Below, in pieces: positions 22,661 through 34,454 of a stretch of DNA of 64,000 bases. The stretch covers positions 531,858,971-531,922,970 of the forward strand of contig CM062297.1 of assembly GCA_031216915.1 (NCBI GenBank), written 5' to 3'. Source of the DNA: Pictodentalium vernedei (lineage: Eukaryota > Mollusca > Scaphopoda > Dentaliida > Dentaliidae). Made by a program: the position numbers and the translations under genes. Position 1 is the stretch's first letter; every line of letters begins with the position of its first letter. A model generated the notes under the pieces. That model was given only the letters and a program-made list of their open reading frames with translations. It was not told the origin of the DNA and searched no databases.

Positions 22661-23036
22661 GGGAGCGCGGTGGCTCAGTTGGTAGAGGTGCAGGCTGCAA
22701 GCCGAGAGGTCCTCGGTTCGAATCCCACCTGCAGCAACCGCGTTGTGTCCTTGGGCAAGACACTTCATTTCCATTGCCAGCGTGGGAGCACGATGACGCC
22801 GTGTGCTAAGGCGTACTGCACGTCGATGGTACGCATGTCTTCAACCAATCTAACCCTGCCTGTGCTGCAGTGCGGAGTTACGAAGTTGGGGAGCTGGCAG
22901 CTGCTCGTCGTTTCTCGGTGGTTCTCTCCGGGTACTCCGGCTTCCTCCACCCGTAAAACTGTCACGGTCATGATTAGCCATTGTGCATAAATATGTGACC
23001 TTAAACATCAATAAATAAATATAAATAAATAAATAA
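22661..23036 (+). mobile_element. tRNA-headed SINE, copy 2
   Basis: Same family as copy 1: A and B boxes at about 22670-22725, a CTCTCCGGGTACTCCGG core at about 22922-22940, and an (AATA)n tail ending near 23036. No clear target duplication was found. It sits just upstream of LINE sequence. Confidence 0.85.
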
Positions 23037-23129
23037 CGGTGATTCGGTAAAGCTCTTCCGAATACTCCACGTTGTATTGTAGTGCGATTTTTGGATTTTA
23101 AACAGCGCAAAGTAATCCGAAAACTTAGT

Positions 23130-23437
23130 CCAAAACTTAAAGGTACAAAAAATACATCAACGAACAGTTTCCCCCATCGGTTGAAGAAAAGTGCAGGAAA
23201 CTTTATCCAGTGGTGCGCAGGCTGAAGAAAAAGGGTAAAAACGTTACACTTATTAAGGATCGTTTGTTCGTCAATGGCAAACCCTCTATGTCTACCAACG
23301 AGGGTAGCAGCGATACCAGTGAATCCGAGAGTGGCACTGAAATGATGCGCGACGCGAATTCCACTACTCCCAAATCTTCTACCTCCCGTAATTCAAAGCG
23401 GCAAAGAGTTTCATCAACTCACACCAATACTAGATAG
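23130..23437 (+). pseudogene. LINE ORF1 protein, C-terminal fragment
   Basis: The frame reads FPPSVEEKCRKLYPVVRRLK, then KDRLFVNGK and a Ser/Thr-rich tail ending at 23437. The pattern PP.V..K...LYP..K....G..V.L..D.L...G resembles the C-terminal domain of L1-type ORF1 RNA chaperones. The upstream part is missing. Confidence 0.5.
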
Positions 23438-23539
23438 GTGAGCGATGGTGCATTTTCACAGTGTAATCCAAATATCCAGCCAAATTATCAGTCGAATGGT
23501 CATGTTAGACCCAGAAGAAATGGGCCTTGTGGGAGTTAC

Positions 23540-24330
23540 TTGAAGCAAGTAACTGTCTTGACTTTAAACATTTGAGGCTTTAAAAGTAGGCTTAACATAC
23601 CCGAGTTTAATGAATTTATTTCAGATTTTGAGATTTTATGCTTCGTTGAAGCGAAAAGCGATATGATCGACGATATTCGTATCCCAGGCTATAGCATTGT
23701 GGGGTGCAAACATCGTGAACGTATATCTAGGGTATGATCTGGGGGTATAATAGTTGCAGTTAGAAATAATTTACTCAAGTATGTACATGTGGTACCAAGT
23801 GAAAGCCAGTTAGTTCTTTGGTTCAAAGTAAACCCGGTAGAAACAACGGATGGGGAAGCGGTGTTTGGCTTAATTTATATACCACCGGAGAACAGTAGAT
23901 TTGCAAATAAAGACAGTATTGCCGAAATAGAAAGTGAGATAATTAATCTTTTTCCAAGTGTTAAGTGTGTTTGCTTGTTGGGTGATTTCAATGCACACAC
24001 AGCAGAATTGCTAGACTTTACCTGTCCTGCAGACGATACTATTAACCCATTACCTCTAGGTATGGGTGAAGAGTACCTTCTGTTGGAAAAGTATGGTGCT
24101 ACCACTAATAGAACGTCAAGGGATAAAAAAAACAAATAATTATGGCCAACAATTGTTAAATTTCTGTAGAGGAAATTCATTTTTTATTGTTAATGGTAGG
24201 ATGGGTAAAGATAAGGGAGTGGGGAAGTTTACATCGTCTGGTGCGAGCATTGTCGATTATTGTATTTCGTCCAGTGAATTCCTTGGACATGTCAGTGATT
24301 TTTCTGTTTTGGAATTTTATGACCTATTTT
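23540..24330 (+). pseudogene. LINE AP endonuclease domain, broken
   Basis: The domain reads VLTLNI, stop, GFKSR; then FCFVEAKSD-like text; after a second stop SGGIIVAVRN; then VFGLIYIPPENS and CLLGDFNAHT, the conserved GDFN motif. Two internal TGA codons (about 23573 and 23738) and a frameshift near 24120 inactivate it. The end (NGRMGKDKGVGKFTSSGASIVDYC) continues in another frame. Confidence 0.72.
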
Positions 24331-24799
24331 CAGACGTACACTGTGCTTTAACCCTTTCTGTAAAATGCTTTAGTGACTGCACAGATCATACAGTATCGAA
24401 TGGCATCGAACTACAGGAGATCAATGCCCAGAGGGGAGAACCTATTTTATGGAAACATAACGAAACTGAACAATTTTTGTTCAGTCTGAACCAGGACAAA
24501 ATACAATCTGTTCTGTGTGGCATCAAGGAAAATCCGTCCGATATCCAGCAATCCCGTGTTGATGAGCTTGCTAGAGATATCGGAGGCAATCCCATGTTGA
24601 TGAGCTTGCTAGAGATATCAGAGGAGTTTTTTGTGAAGCTACACGAGATACTTTTGGAGTACGATATTTTCCCACAAAGTCAAATAGTGATTCTAAATCT
24701 AAGCCATGGTTTAATACTGATTGTAAAAAATCTAAAAAGCATTATAGGGTCGCAAGAAGGAACTATAATCGGGATAAAACGGGGGAAAATAAAAAAGAG

Positions 24800-26942
24800 T
24801 TAAAAAATGCCAGTAAGCAGTATAAGAAAACTATATCCCAGTCTATTAGAAATTACAAAAATAAAATAGGAGGTCAGTTAACTAATCTACGAACCTCAAG
24901 TGCTAGGGAATATTGGAAAGTCCTGAACCCAAAACATCAGAATATTTCTATTGAAGTGACGTTAGATGAAATGTTCAGACATTTTCGTGATCAGAATACC
25001 TCAGACGCCCCATCGGAAACGACCGAATCATCTTCAGTGTCACCGGATGCTGATTCTGAGATTGATGATATAACTAACGGCAAAATAACTGAAAATGAGA
25101 TACAAAAGGCTGTGGGGTCTGTTACTAACAGGAAGTCCCCGGGTGAAGACAGAATCCTAAATGAACATATTAAGTCCAGCATTGAAATTTTATTACCAGT
25201 TTATAAAGATTTTTTCAATTTAATATTCGATAGCGGCCTTATTCCAGAGGAATGGTTGGTCGGTGTGATTAAACCGATTTATAAAAATAAGGGAGACCCA
25301 AAGTGCCCTGTTAACTACCGCCCAATTTCAATTTTAAGCTGTTTGGGAAAAATATTCACCAAAATATTGACTACCCGTTTGAATTACTTATCGGAGCATG
25401 CTAACCTAATCAAGGAAAATCAGTCAGGATTTAGACCAGGTTACTCTACCATTGATAATATATATGTCATTTATATCTTGTTTGAGTTGCTAAACCGCAA
25501 GAAGAAGAAACTATTCTGTCTTTTTGTAGATTTTAAACAGGTGTTTGACACTGTTTGGCGAGAAGGTCTCTGGCAAAAATTACAATGGTCGGGAATAAGG
25601 GGTAAATATCTAACATCTATTAGAAATATGTATGTTGGTATCAAATCAAAAGTGTGTGTAAATGGTAATTTTTCTGATTACTTCCCTTGTTTAGCAGGCA
25701 TCCGCCAGGGGGGAAAATTTTTCGCCCTTTCTCTTCTATATCTATTTAAACGATCTGGAAGATTACTTGCTTTGTCGGAATATAAATGGCATTGAATCCT
25801 TGTCAACCGATATTGAGAATGAGTTACATATATATCTCAGATTATTGATATTATTATATGCATTGATACTGTCCTCATGTCAGAAAGTATAAAGGATATT
25901 TAGGTCATGGCAGATAATTTTGGGAATTATTGCGATCAGTAGAAGCTTACTGTTAACCAGTCAAAAACCAAGTTATTGGTATTTGGAAAGGGGCGTGCAC
26001 CAAAATGTGATTTGAAAATAAAAGGGGAATCTATTGAACAGGTTATGGAATTCAAGTATTTGGGAATTATTTTCTCAAGGGGTGGTTCTTTCATAAAAAC
26101 AAAAAAAATATGCCATCCAGCAGGCAACTAAGGCTATGTTTCGTGTACTGAGGAAAATAAGAGAATTTAACCTCAGCTTTGAATGCCAGTTGGACCTCTT
26201 TGATAAGTTGGTTGTGCCTATATGGCTTTATGGTTTCGAAATCTGGGGTTTCGGTGACTTGGAAATGATAGAGCGTTTACACTTGAAATTTTTTAAGTAC
26301 ATTCTAGGAGTCAAAAGCAGCACGCCTAATTTTATGATATATGGAGAAACTGGTAGATATCCACTGATTATTGATATTAAAGCGAGACAATTAAATTACT
26401 GGGCAAAATTAATCGTGTTAAATACAAATAAACTAGGTTCGAAATTGTACAACTACTCGTTAAATTTATATAAGAGGGGGGACTTTGAAAATTCATGGTT
26501 AAAATTGGTCCAGGTGACATTGAACGAGACAGGTATTCCTTGGATTTGGGATTATCAAATAGTTGATGAAATAAATGCCCTAAAATTATTTGTAAAAAAA
26601 TCTTTACAATTTCAGTATGAACAAGAGTGGCATAATACTTTGATCAGCTCTTCTAAAGGGTCATCCTATAAGGAGTATAAAACTACATTCGGAAGGGAGA
26701 AATATTTAGGCATTTTAGATTATAATACCCGAGCTGTGCTTTCGAGATTCAGATTGTCCAACCACCGACTTCCAGTCGAAGTCGGTGGTTGGACTGGAAC
26801 CCCCAGAGAGGATCGTGTCTGCGGTGTATGTGATGAAAATAAGGTTGGGGATGAATACCATTATATTATGGAATGCAGTGTTGTGTTAGTGCTTCGGAGG
26901 AAATATCTTAAGATCCCTTACCATACACGGCCCAGTGTTTAA
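24800..26942 (+). pseudogene. LINE reverse transcriptase and C-terminal region, broken
   Basis: The RT frame 24956-25795 has NRKSPGEDRI, VNYRPISILSCLGKIF, ENQSGFRPGYSTIDNI, LFVDFKQVFDTVWR (first catalytic Asp) and GIRQGG. Frameshifts follow. The active-site box near 25853-25885 reads LLLYA then a shifted DTVLMSES, so one Asp of the YADD box is lost by a base deletion. The frame 26136-26942 covers the thumb/connection region (KLVVPIWLYGFEIWGF) and ends with CGVCDENKVGDEYHYIMEC, a CCHC-like arrangement. Confidence 0.75.
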
Positions 26943-27637
26943 AAATTTCAAACCTTAATGAATGACTCCACAGAAAAAACGTTACGGAAATTATGTAGAT
27001 TTATAAAAGAGATAAACCAGATAGCAAAATAACATTGTTGTAGTAAATATTATTTAAGGTATCTAATAATGTAATATTTAATAGTATAATTTAAGGTCTC
27101 GCTGTGGATTGAGGTCTTTTCTATGTGGATCTGCCCTCTGAGTTTGTCGCGTGGGAACCAGATGGTTCCATCTTCCAGGGGAAGATGGAGCCTTCTGGTT
27201 CTCACGCAACGTGCTATTTTCATTTGTATACGAGATGGCTACTTTTACTGTATGTTGTCAAACAACTGACGCCCCCAGTCAGTGACCATGGGCTACAGAT
27301 TGAGGATGTCAATTGTTCGACTTATTGAATCATGTAGCTGGTGACGGATGTAAAGTAGTTAAGAAGATGCTGCAATGACAAAAGGGTTGAGGACCAAGGG
27401 GCATAATAATCACAACAAAAAGAGGGTAATGCATTGACAGCCTAACCTAGTCAAGAGGTGTGGAGGGGGGGGGGGGGGGCAGCTGATGTTGGAAAAAAAA
27501 ATGACTCGACAAGGTAGATATGTTAAAATCTTATTTATTGTAGACTCGTTGTACATCTGTTACTTTGTATATTATTTTTGATCCCATATTCCCCAATAAG
27601 GGGACATTGGGTGAATAAATTGAATTGAATTGAAATG

Positions 27638-28502
27638 AGTTAACAGGTGAAACCAATTAATAGGAATTTGGTCATTTTACAATATTCTAGTGGTAATAAA
27701 ATTGAACATTTATTCTATTATATCTTGTTTGACAGAGCTGACAGGGCTGTATCAAATGATATAATAGATCAAATGCCTATAATGGATGTACTGAATTCAA
27801 ATAGGTCTGCAAACATAGAAGATTTGGTGATTATCAGATTAATTCTTCGATAGAGTAGGTTTTTAATTAAATTCACAGACGTTTTCTCAATAACCTATGT
27901 ATTTAACAGGTAAAATATATACTGAAGGTATGGTGAATGCTTTGATGTTTGGAGGTTTTTTACCATGTTTTTTTCAAAATATTTGTAAATGTTTTGTACA
28001 TTATATAAGTTATCTCTGCCAACATGTATGGTATATGGAGATTTAATACCTGGATGTCGGTTTTTAAACACCGAGCCACATTAAATCTCCATATACCATA
28101 CATGTTGCCGGAGATAACGTTTTTGTTACGTTTGAAACACAACAGAAACATAGTGGAGAAAAATTTGTTGATGCGTTTCTCACGCTTGGTAAAAAGTTGG
28201 ACCAAATTCGTGAATAACTATTTTGTTTTACAAAAACAGAAGACAACAGATAGAGTTACATTCCTTGGGTCGTTAAGGAAACAAGTAAACAGTATATTGT
28301 TGATATATCATCCCCTGACTTCCAATATGTTCTCTGTGCCTACAGGCACAGAGTACACATTAGTACTCAGGGAACGAATTATTTGCTCTTATTTTATTTT
28401 TCTCAAGTTGTTTCATTTTAATTATTTGACTAATTAATTTATAACCACAAAATATGATCTAATTGTCGGAAATCCGATGATATTTGTTACTATTTTCCAT
28501 TT
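27638..28502 (+). other. intron sequence with a 38-bp-arm hairpin
   Basis: No gene was recognised. An inverted repeat with arms 28010-28047 and 28080-28117 (two mismatches) and a 32-base loop includes CATGTATGGTATATGGAGAT. A short stem CTCTGTGCCT/AGGCACAGAG lies near 28331-28353. The open frame at 27647-27853 has no recognisable features. Confidence 0.6.
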
Positions 28503-30020
28503 TTAGCTCAACTTTGGCTAAGCCAAATTTGAGCTTATGCCATGGCCAGTCAGTTGTCCATCTGTCCGTCAACAATTCAATACGGCTCGGGCTAGAGGCC
28601 ATGTTTATGAACCAATCTTTACAAAACTTGTTGGGTACCTTTGTTAAGACCGTGGGACGAGAACAAGTGTTTTTGGGCTCGGTCCGAAATTCAAGATGGC
28701 AGCCAGCCACCATTTTGTACTGACGATGCAGAAATCTGTTTTTTGCACAGAACTTCCATATGGAAGTGCTGATTTGAATAATTTTTTGTATGAATGTTTA
28801 GTACCAAGGGATACATCACATATAATATGGTTTTTTTTCTCGTACGTAAATTATGCAAATTAGACTAACTTTGATGTATTTAGTGTTACTTTCAGCACTG
28901 TCAGTGCAAATGCCAATACGGCTCAGGCTAGAGGCCGCATTTATGAACCGATCTTTACAAAACTTCTTGGGTACCTTTGGTATCACCGTGGGACGAGAAC
29001 AGGTGTTTTTGGGTGTAGTCCGAAAATGAAGATGGCCGCTGGCAGCCATTTTGTTCAAAATTAGAGGCAATCAGATTTTTGCGCAGAACTTCCACATGAA
29101 AGCTCTGATTTGAATAATTTTTTGTGTGAATGTTTAGTACCATGGGATACATCACATATAATACAGTTTTTTTTCTCGTGCAAAAATTATGCAAATTAGA
29201 TGAACTTTTGATTTTTTCAGTGCTACTTACACACAGTAAGTACACATGTCAATACGGCTCGGGCTAGAGGCTGTATTTATCAATCGATCTTCACGAAACG
29301 TCTTGGGTACCTCTGCTATCACCTTGGGACGAGAACGAGTGTTTCTGAGTGCGGTCTGAAATACAAAATGGCTGCCAGTGGCCATTTTGTACCAAAATTA
29401 GGTCTAATCAGTTTTTTGTACACAACTTCTATACGGCTCAGGCTAGAGGCCGTATTTATGAACCAATCTTTACGAAACGTCTTTGGTACCTTTGTTATCA
29501 CCTTGGGATGAGAACGGGTGTTTTGGGGTGTGGTCCGAAATTCAACATGGCCACCAGCAGCCATTTTGTACCAAAATTAGTGCAATCAGTCTTTTGTACA
29601 GAACTTCTGTATGAAAGTTCTGATTTGAATAATTTTTTGTATGAATGTTTAGTAAAATGGAATACATCACATACAGTACGGGTTTTTTTCTCGTGCAGAA
29701 ATTATGCAAATTAGATTAATTTTGATTTATTTAGTGCTACTTATACACTGTAAGTGCACATGTCAATACGGCTCGGGTTAGAGGCTGTATTTATCAACCG
29801 ATCTTCACGAAACTTCTTGGGTACCTTTGTTATCACCTTGGGATGAGAACGAGTGTTTCTGAGTGCGGTCCAAAATTCAAGATGGCTGCCAGTAGCCATT
29901 TTGTACTGAAATTAGGTCCAATCAGTTTTTTGTCACAACTTCTATACAGCTCGTATTTATGAACTGATCTTCACAAAACTTCTTGGGTACCTTTGTTTTC
30001 ACCTTGGGACAGGAATGAGT
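28503..30020 (+). repeat. tandem-repeat element with 336/180-bp units
   Basis: It opens with TTTTTAGCTCAACTTTG and a stem with CAAATTTGAGCT. Units beginning CAATACGGCTCGGGCTAGAGG start at 28578, 28914, 29250 and 29764, with shorter ~180-bp units at 29431 and 29942. Each carries TGGGTACCTTTGTTATCACC-like text and AAGATGGC.GCCAG..GCCATTTTGT. A single-unit relative is at 59776-60012. It is a pearl-like arrangement of a different family. No coding capacity. Confidence 0.7.
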
Positions 30021-30569
30021 GTGTTTTGGGGTGCCTTTGTTATCACTGTGCTATGAGAACAAATATTTTATATACTCTGGGACTCAAAGATTTCTTTTCT
30101 AGTTTAGCATCTGACTATCACCCACCTTTACAATACTTTACCTATACATTTGTTACAGGCTACGGTCAGTATTTATGTACAGGCCGTTACAATACTTTAT
30201 GTACCTTTGTTATCGGGTCATTACCTAGATGTTTGTCATTGCTGTGTCACATACTGTACATATACATGTCTTGACAAGTTGAACTACAGTGTCATTAACA
30301 CTTTCATTTTGGTTCGTTTTTTATATTGAGGCCAGCAAACGCGGAAAACTGTCGTTTAAACCATATACCCCCGATGTTTTGCGTGTGCCTATACCCTGGA
30401 TGTTGCACACTCTCTTATACCTTGGATGTTGGGTGCACCCTTTGCCATGGGTATTTGTCCAAGGCATTCTGACCAATCAAATGACAGAATTTATCAGGAT
30501 ATAGGGACAAATTCATTTAGGAATTTCATGAGCTTTTAGATGTTGATCGGAGGAATATATGCCAACCCA

Positions 30570-30705
30570 TAGGTAGTACAGTGACTCCTAGGTTAGATCA
30601 TTGGACCTGAGTTTGAAAGGTTGATGGTTTGATCCTGCCCTTTGGCAAGACACCTCATACCGATTGTCTATGTAGGAGCACAGTGATACTGTGTACCAGT
30701 TGTAG
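30570..30705 (+). mobile_element. diverged tRNA-SINE relic
   Basis: A degenerate tRNA-like head (GTACAGTGACTCCTAGGTTAGA ... GATGGTTTGATCCTG) is followed by TTGGCAAGACAC and GGAGCACAGTGATACTGTGT. This matches the order in the younger SINEs (GGGCAAGACACTTCA, GCACGGTGACGCTGTGT). It is an old relative. Confidence 0.5.
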
Positions 30706-31159
30706 AGCTGAAATGGTTAACCCATTAATCGATTAACCAATGATCAATGTCTTGATCGATCAAAAAAGTAATTGATTGATTAACCGTTACTTTTGAACTA
30801 CTCTATTTATAGGTTAACAAACGAACAAACTTGTTCCAAAACAGGCAAACATTGTCACACTGACTCACAACAATTATAGGAGACAGAGTAAAGCATGCAA
30901 GTTACATGCTGACATACTTGTTTACTTGCATAATCATTTTTCTTTATCAGTAGCTGGAAATGGTCATTCTTAGCCCTTTACTCAATACGGGTAGCAGACG
31001 ATATTTGCAAAATAAATTCTTGAATTACAAAAAATTTTCAGTTTTTGTCTCAAAAAGATAGCTTATGATGCCTCATTGATGAGTTTGTTCCAGTGAGGGG
31101 TCATAAGCTATGTTTTTGAGACAAAAACTGAAAACATAATAGAATTTGAATGGAGATTT
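30706..31159. repeat. intron sequence with foldback element (copy 1)
   Basis: The hairpin at 31034-31134 has arms TTTTCAGTTTTTGTCTCAAA and the near-complement TTTGAGACAAAAACTGAAAA, with AGCTTATGATGCCTC/GAGGGGTCATAAGCT inside. A second, better-paired copy is at 57087-57203 and shares the flank CAGACGA..TTGCAAAA..AATTCTTGAAT. Upstream, 30715-30800 carries several ATCGATTAACC-like inverted motifs. Confidence 0.65.
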
Positions 31160-33213
31160 CTAGCTCACCGAAGGGAGCTAAACTTACACTTGCCATCCGT
31201 CGTCGTCCGTCTGGCGTCGTGAACATTTTTCAAACGACTTCTTCTCTGAAACCGCTAGGTCGATTTGCTCGAAACTTGGTATGGATGTTCATTACCATAT
31301 GTCAATTCAAGTTTGTTCAAATGAAATGGACATGCCCTCTTGGGGCTCCATAGGGGGCATAACTCCGATAGCACCCTATGTATATTAGAGAAATTACTAA
31401 AAAATCTTCTTCTCCCGCAAAAGTGGGCAGAATCATTTCATATTTGATATACAGCATTATGGGGTGGATCTGATTCAAGTTTGTTCAAATCAGCCCCCTG
31501 GATTCGTATTTGGGCTCACTATAGAAGCCCAAATTCGAACTTAGTGCATTTCAGGCAAATTTCTTCAAAAATCATCTTCTCCAGATCCAGCAGGCAGAAT
31601 CTTTTGATATTTGGTATGCAATATTGTGGGGTGGATCTGATTAAGTTTGTTCAAATCGGCCCCCTGGATTCACATTTGGGCTCAGTATAGAAGCCCGAAT
31701 TCGAACTTAGTGCATTTCAGGCAAATTTCTTAAAAAATCTTCTCCAGATCCAGCAGGCAGAATCTTTTGATATTTGGTATGCAACATTGTGGGGTGGATC
31801 TGATTCAAGTTTGTTCAAATCGGCCCCCTGGATTCATATTTGGGCTCACTATAGAAGCCTGAATTCAAACTTAGTGCATTTCAGGCAAATTTCTTAAAAA
31901 ATCTTCTTCTACAGATCCAGCAGGCAGAATCTTTTGATATTTGGTATGCAACATTGTGGGGTGGAACTGATTCAAGTTTGTTCAAATCGGCCCCTTGGGT
32001 TTATATTTGGGCTCAGTATAAGAGCCCGAATTTGAACTTAGTGCATTTCAGGCAAATTTCTTTAAAAATCTTCTTCTCAAGATTGAGCAGGCAGAATCTT
32101 TTGATATTGGGTATGCAGCATGCTTAGGGGGGGGGGGGGGGGGGGGGGAGATTCAAGTTTGTTCAAGCCAAGTCCCTGGGTTCATATTTGGGCTCACTGT
32201 GGTAGCCCGAATTATAACTTAGTTCAAAATGAGGAATTTTCTTTAAAAATCTTCTTCAGATCCAGCAGTTGGAATGTTTTGATATTTGGTATGCAGCATC
32301 CTTAGGGGGGTGAGATTCAAATTTGTTCAAGCCATGTCCCTAGGTCCATATTTGGGCTCACTGTAGGAGCTTGAATTGTAACTTAGTTCGAAATGAGGAA
32401 TTTTCTTTAAAAATCTTCTTCTTCAGATCCAGCTGTCGGAATGTTTTGATATGTGGTGTGTAGCATCCTCAGGGGGATGAGATTCAAATTTGTTAAAGCC
32501 AAGTCCCTGGGTCCATATTTGGGCTCCCTGTGAATATGAGGAATTTTTCTTTAAAAATCTTCTTCAGATTCAGCAGTCGGAATGTTTTGATATTTGGCAT
32601 GCAGCATCCTTAGGGGGTGAGATTCAAGTTTGTTCAAGCCAAGTCCCTGGGTTCATATTTGGGCTCACTGTGGGAGCCTGAATGATAACTTAGTTCAAAA
32701 TGAGGAATTTTCTTTAAAAATCTTCTTCTTCAGATTCAGCAGATGAATGCTTTTGATATTTGGTATGCAGCATCCTTAGGGGGGTAAGATTTAAGTTTGT
32801 TCAAGCCATGTCCCTAGGTCCATATTTGGGCTCACTGTGGGAGCTCGAATTGTAACTTAGTTCAAAATAAGGAATTTTCTTTAAAAATCTTCTTCTTCAG
32901 ATCCAGCAGTCGGAATGTTTTGATATTTGGTGTGCAGCATTTTTAGGGGTGTGAGATTCAAGTTTGTTAAAGCCAAGTTCCTGGGTTCATATATAGGCTC
33001 CTTGTGGGAGCCCGAATTATAACTTAGTTCAATATGAGGAATATTCTTTAAAAATCCTTTTTTTTTTTAGATCCACTGATCAGAATCTTTGGATATTTGG
33101 TATAAGCTTTTCTTATGAGGAGCAGATGCAACTTGTTGAAATCAATTCTCTGGGTTGATATTTAGGCTACCATGTGAGGTGAGCACCCTTAGGCCCCATG
33201 GGGCCTCTTGTTG
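31160..33213 (+). mobile_element. pearl-like element 2 with ~165-bp tandem core
   Basis: It starts TAGCTCACCGAAGGGAGCTA and ends GAGGTGAGCACCCTTAGG, then palindrome GGCCCCATGGGGCC and TCTTGTTG. The core repeats the same CAGATCCAGCAGGCAG / TTTGATATTTGGTATGCA units as element 1, with a 22-G run at 32127-32148. The 3' tip carries a SINE insertion. No coding sequence. Confidence 0.68.
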
Positions 33214-33217
33214 TATA

Positions 33218-33593
33218 TTTATATTTATTTATTGATGTTTAAGGTCACATATTTATGCACAATGGTTAATCATGACCGCGACTGTTTTACGGGTGGAGGA
33301 AGCCGGAGTACCCGGAGAGAACCACCGAGCAACGACGAGCAGCTGCCAGCTCCCCAACATCGTAACTCCGCACTGCAGCACAGGCAGGGTTAGATTGGTT
33401 GAAGACATGCGCACCATCGACGTGCAGTACGCCATAGTACACGGCGTCATCGTGCCCCCACGCGAGCAATGGAGATGAAGTGTCTTGCCCAAGGACACAA
33501 CGCGGTTGCCGCAGGTGGGATTCAAAGCGAGGACCTCTCGGCTTGCAGCCTGCACCTCTACCAACTGAGCCACCACGCTCCCTTCTTGTTGTA
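33218..33593 (-). mobile_element. tRNA-headed SINE, copy 3 (inverted)
   Basis: This is the reverse-complement copy of the family: the tail (TATTTATTTATTGATG) is at the left and the tRNA-like head with CCAACTGAGCCACC at the right. A 12-bp duplication TCTTGTTGTATA at 33206-33217 and 33594-33605 delimits it. The target was the TCTTGTT terminus of the pearl-like element. Confidence 0.88.
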
Positions 33594-33605
33594 TATAGTG
33601 CTGGC

Positions 33606-34292
33606 ATATTTTGTCAGCATTGCAAAGCCTTCTTGCACTGAAGGGACGAAATACACCACCACCCATGCTATTCTGTAGATTATGTGTCAAATCATAAAAC
33701 AAACCAAGAACATGAACTTTTGATGGCAAAGAAATAATTACAAAAAAAAAAAATAAAATAAAAAAATGCCCGCCCACATGCAATTTTTACAAAAAATGGC
33801 CTGAGAAACAATGTTTGAGAAACGATCACTTTATGGGACCCAAATCTTGGTCATTTTAAGTTGTCAGAATTTGCATTTAGGCCAGCATTATAGCTTCAAG
33901 TTCTGTTGCAGGGTGATTAATTTTTAGAGATGTTGTTTAGGGCCATAATCACTTTTATTAACCTTCATAGTCTAAGTATGGATTTCTTTTATCAATTTTT
34001 TAAATATTTTTGTACCAAGATTGACTTGGTTATTAGTGGAATTCTTAGTCATTTTCTTTGACTTACATGTCCCAATGGCTGTCATATTGCATTTCTGCCT
34101 TGTTTTTTTTAGTTTTAAATTTCAGTCAAAAGTTAGTTATATGCAGATGTCATTTTTTTTATTTTGCAAGTTATGTGGAGCTTGTTTGACATAACTATTT
34201 TGGTGTTTGTTAAGGTAACTGTATCAAGTGTAATGTGTGGCATCCCTCTTATTTATAATATTGTTGATTTTTTGTATCTGATATACTTTCAG
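33606..34292. repeat. inverted relative of the 51258-51618 MITE, then intron
   Basis: About 33606-33830 is the reverse complement of 51258-51475: shared blocks include TTGATGGCAAAGAAATAATTAC, CACCACCCATG.TATTCTGTAGATTATG and GGCCTGAGAAACA. After 33830 the sequence is AT-rich intron ending in the acceptor ATATACTTTCAG at 34292. Confidence 0.65.
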
Positions 34293-34454
34293 GTAACCAT
34301 CTATGATGGTCTTCTTGAAATGTTTCCAGAAACTTTTGAACAAGATTTGTTGGTGAATCACTCAGGAAAATTGTCAGTCTTGTCTGAATTATTGAAGAAA
34401 CTTCATTCAGAAGATTATAGGGAGAAAATTGTTATAGTTTCAAACCATACAAAG
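34293..34454 (+). CDS. RAD54B: RAD54B-like exon (start of second RecA lobe)
   Basis: The exon lies between ATATACTTTCAG and GTGTGT, phase 0 at both ends, 54 codons. It encodes VTIYDGLLEMFPETFEQDLL, then SGKLSVLSELLKKL and KIVIVSNHTK, the entry into the helicase C-terminal domain (SGKL..L..L and V.VSN.T). It joins the 22108 exon and the 50515 exon in frame. Alternative donors were not needed to keep the frame. Confidence 0.87.

Larger units (their letters stand above)
23060..27637 (+). mobile_element. non-LTR retrotransposon (LINE), 5'-truncated and decayed
   Basis: The order is the end of an ORF1, an AP-type endonuclease, a reverse transcriptase, a C-terminal Cys/His-containing part, a 3' untranslated region with hairpins and a short ATTGA-type tail (27616-27637). 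This order and the RT wording (NYRPISILSCLGKIFTKIL) fit the jockey/CR1 group, though the clade is not certain. Stops, frameshifts and a 38-bp internal duplication (24553 and 24591) make it inactive. It lies within a RAD54B intron in the sense orientation. Confidence 0.8.

Noticed and set aside
22670-22990. Open frame of ~106 codons repeated in all SINE copies (MAQLVEVQAASREVL...)
   Set aside because: It starts in the tRNA-like head and is open only because the SINE body lacks stops in that frame; it recurs with the SINE and has no protein features.
27647-27853. Open frame of 68 codons after the LINE tail
   Set aside because: Typical chance frame in AT-rich intron; no motif or homology recognised.
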